Assembly (NCBI RefSeq): GCF_002849695.1
Contig: NZ_CP018937.1
Coordinates: forward strand, 2,852,001 to 2,916,000
Direction: 5' to 3'
Length of the DNA stretch: 64,000 bases
From: Bacteroides fragilis
GTDB lineage: Bacteria; Bacteroidota; Bacteroidia; Bacteroidales; Bacteroidaceae
The position numbers and the translations under genes were made by a program. The notes beneath the pieces were generated by a model. It was not told where the DNA came from, did not search any database, and saw only the letters and a list, made by a program, of their open reading frames with translations. Every line of letters begins with the position of its first letter. Position 1 is the stretch's first letter. This document shows positions 62,652-64,000 of this stretch, piece after piece.

Positions 62652-64000
62652 TTAGTATCCTTCATTCTGCTTAAGATTGGTGTTAGAACCGATATCGTCT
62701 GACGGAATCGGGAACACGTTGTAGAAGTTCTCTACAGCCTTACCTTTAGCAGCACCGCCCTTCCAGGGCCATACATAACCGGCAGTAGTAAACAGTCCGA
62801 AACGTACCAGGTCCGTACGGCGTTGTCCTTCGAAAAAGAATTCACGTCCCCGCTCGTCAATGATGAAGTTCAATGTCAAATCGGAATCGGAAATAGGAGC
62901 CAGCGTTTTATCACTGTAAGCTCTTTTACGCAGATCGTTCACATAACGGAGAGCAGTAGCTCTGTCGCCACCCTGACCGCCTCTGAGCACAGCTTCCGCA
63001 TACGTCAGGTAGATCTCACCCAGACGGAAGAGCGGGAAGTCAACGTAAGCTTCCTTAGAAGGAGGCAGCGTTCCGTCCTTGTTCACATTGAAGTATTTGG
63101 TAACAGGAATACCATTATTCTGGAATGTATTTTCGTCAATAATTTCAATACTGGTCGTCAGATCGGTACGAAGCATTGCCTTACGGGTATCCGCATCGCT
63201 GCCGCTCTCTTTAAGGAACAGGTTGTAGAGTGAAGATTTTGCCCTCACACCCTGCCATGCTCCTTTGGCGTTGACTTCATCCTGAGTTGCCGTAGCCCCC
63301 CAACATAAGAAGGCGGTCATACCACCCCAGGTCATCGTCTGGTCGCCTTCATAGCGTACAGGGAAGATCATTTCGTTAGACAAGTGATTGTCTGCCTTGA
63401 ACATATCCACATAAACAGGTTCCAACTGATAGCCCACTTCGATCACCTTCTTTGCATACGTGATACATTCGGTGTATTTGTTCAGGCCGACGTAAGTCTC
63501 CGCATTGAGGTACAAGCGTGACAAGAGTGCCCATGCGGCAGCCTTGTTGGCATGTCCGTAGTCCTGGCTGTATCCCACTGTCGGTTCCGACATATCTTCC
63601 ACACACTCAGTCAGCTCTTTCTCAATCCAGTTGAACAGGTTGGCAGCCATGATCTGCTTCGGCGGAATGCTTCCGATCGGGCTGTTTTCGTCTACAAACG
63701 GTACATTGCGATACAGGTCGAGCGCATACTCATAGCTCAGTGCACGCAGGAAACGGGCTTCGGCACGCCATGTCTTGATCGAGGCTTTCAGTGAAGCGTC
63801 GCAACCGCGGGCATCCAGTTTATCTTCGGTCGTTTCGCGCAGATAGGCATTGGCTACGTTGATCTGATAGAACAGGCGGTAATATGAACCCTTGATCCAC
63901 GGACTGGATGCACCCCAGGAGATGTGGTTGAATTCAGGGATACCGGGGTCGTTCCATGCACAGTGTGCGATGTCCGAAGGCAGATCCTGCATATTCCACA
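62652..64000 (-). CDS. SusD-like lipoprotein, N-terminus beyond window
   Basis: The reading frame is open to the window edge (about 449 codons seen); the true start lies beyond 64000. Conserved SusD parts are visible: an early helix segment (YRLFYQINVANAYLRET), a C-terminal PLFRLGEIYLTYAEAVLRGG and RGREFFFEGQRRTDLVRFG. It ends in NLKQNEGY, typical of the family. It should pair with a SusC gene further right. Followed by the SusE/F-like and GH13 genes, this is a starch-type Sus operon. Confidence 0.93.
   Translation of the reverse strand, partial: WNMQDLPSDIAHCAWNDPGIPEFNHISWGASSPWIKGSYYRLFYQINVANAYLRETTEDKLDARGCDASLKASIKTWRAEARFLRALSYEYALDLYRNVPFVDENSPIGSIPPKQIMAANLFNWIEKELTECVEDMSEPTVGYSQDYGHANKAAAWALLSRLYLNAETYVGLNKYTECITYAKKVIEVGYQLEPVYVDMFKADNHLSNEMIFPVRYEGDQTMTWGGMTAFLCWGATATQDEVNAKGAWQGVRAKSSLYNLFLKESGSDADTRKAMLRTDLTTSIEIIDENTFQNNGIPVTKYFNVNKDGTLPPSKEAYVDFPLFRLGEIYLTYAEAVLRGGQGGDRATALRYVNDLRKRAYSDKTLAPISDSDLTLNFIIDERGREFFFEGQRRTDLVRFGLFTTAGYVWPWKGGAAKGKAVENFYNVFPIPSDDIGSNTNLKQNEGY

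Noticed and set aside
1..64000. Prophage, insertion sequence or integrative element
   Set aside because: No integrase, transposase, relaxase or phage structural gene was seen in any frame.

Overview
The window is a stretch of a Bacteroides chromosome, most likely B. fragilis or a close relative. The genus call rests on several things seen in the sequence. There are SusC/SusD pairs with lipoprotein glycosidases, an ECF sigma/FecR switch, BACON domains, a sodium-pumping methylmalonyl-CoA decarboxylase operon, promoters of the Bacteroides type (-7 TAnnTTTG), and a tRNA without an encoded CCA. The species call is inference. I see no phage, transposase, CRISPR array or rRNA.

Layout. Positions 1-9789 (all minus) are a polysaccharide utilisation locus: ECF sigma, FecR anti-sigma, SusC with an STN domain, SusD, a GH20 hexosaminidase and a serine-type sulfatase cut by the window edge. 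It probably targets sulfated, N-acetylhexosamine-rich host glycans. 9965-12880 is DUF4286-ruvC-pullulanase. A tRNA-Ala(GGC) at 12995 and an orphan HTH/coiled-coil gene precede a plus-strand housekeeping block (pheS, an MFS carrier, nth, pgk), then a substrate-binding lipoprotein, an OprP-like porin, a DUF418 membrane protein and a large TPR protein. 25017-27780 holds a small exported protein, a GH16 glucanase and an unknown lipoprotein.

27991-32708 is the most unusual segment. It encodes an amino-acid adenylation enzyme, a carrier protein, an MBOAT acyltransferase and an SGNH-like membrane-anchored protein, followed by a small lipoprotein. It looks like a Gram-negative counterpart of the dltABCD D-alanylation system, with an unknown acceptor. 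32861-35673 (minus) is Maf, a KdsC-like phosphatase, a DUF2520 protein, a membrane protein and a nitroreductase. A beta-carbonic anhydrase and a FemAB/GNAT-like enzyme follow, then the propionate-pathway operon mce-mmdA-OadG-like-BCCP-OadB (37653-42290). In this operon decarboxylation of methylmalonyl-CoA is expected to drive sodium export.

42443-50359 has two tandem TPR proteins, a SusA-like GH13 amylase, and a MarR-HlyD-MFS efflux operon with a clear palindromic operator. The gap 50360-50866 carries a 22-bp tandem array and a long inverted-repeat element that recurs at 53089 and 60895. After that come class II aldolase, an endonuclease/exonuclease/phosphatase-family protein, ribosomal protein L31 type B, an orphan sensor kinase, and an M48-family protein whose zinc motif reads NEMVH instead of HExxH. 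The window ends (57986-64000, minus) in a starch-type Sus locus: SusD (partial), a SusE/F-like starch-binding lipoprotein and a BACON-CBM48-GH13 lipoprotein.
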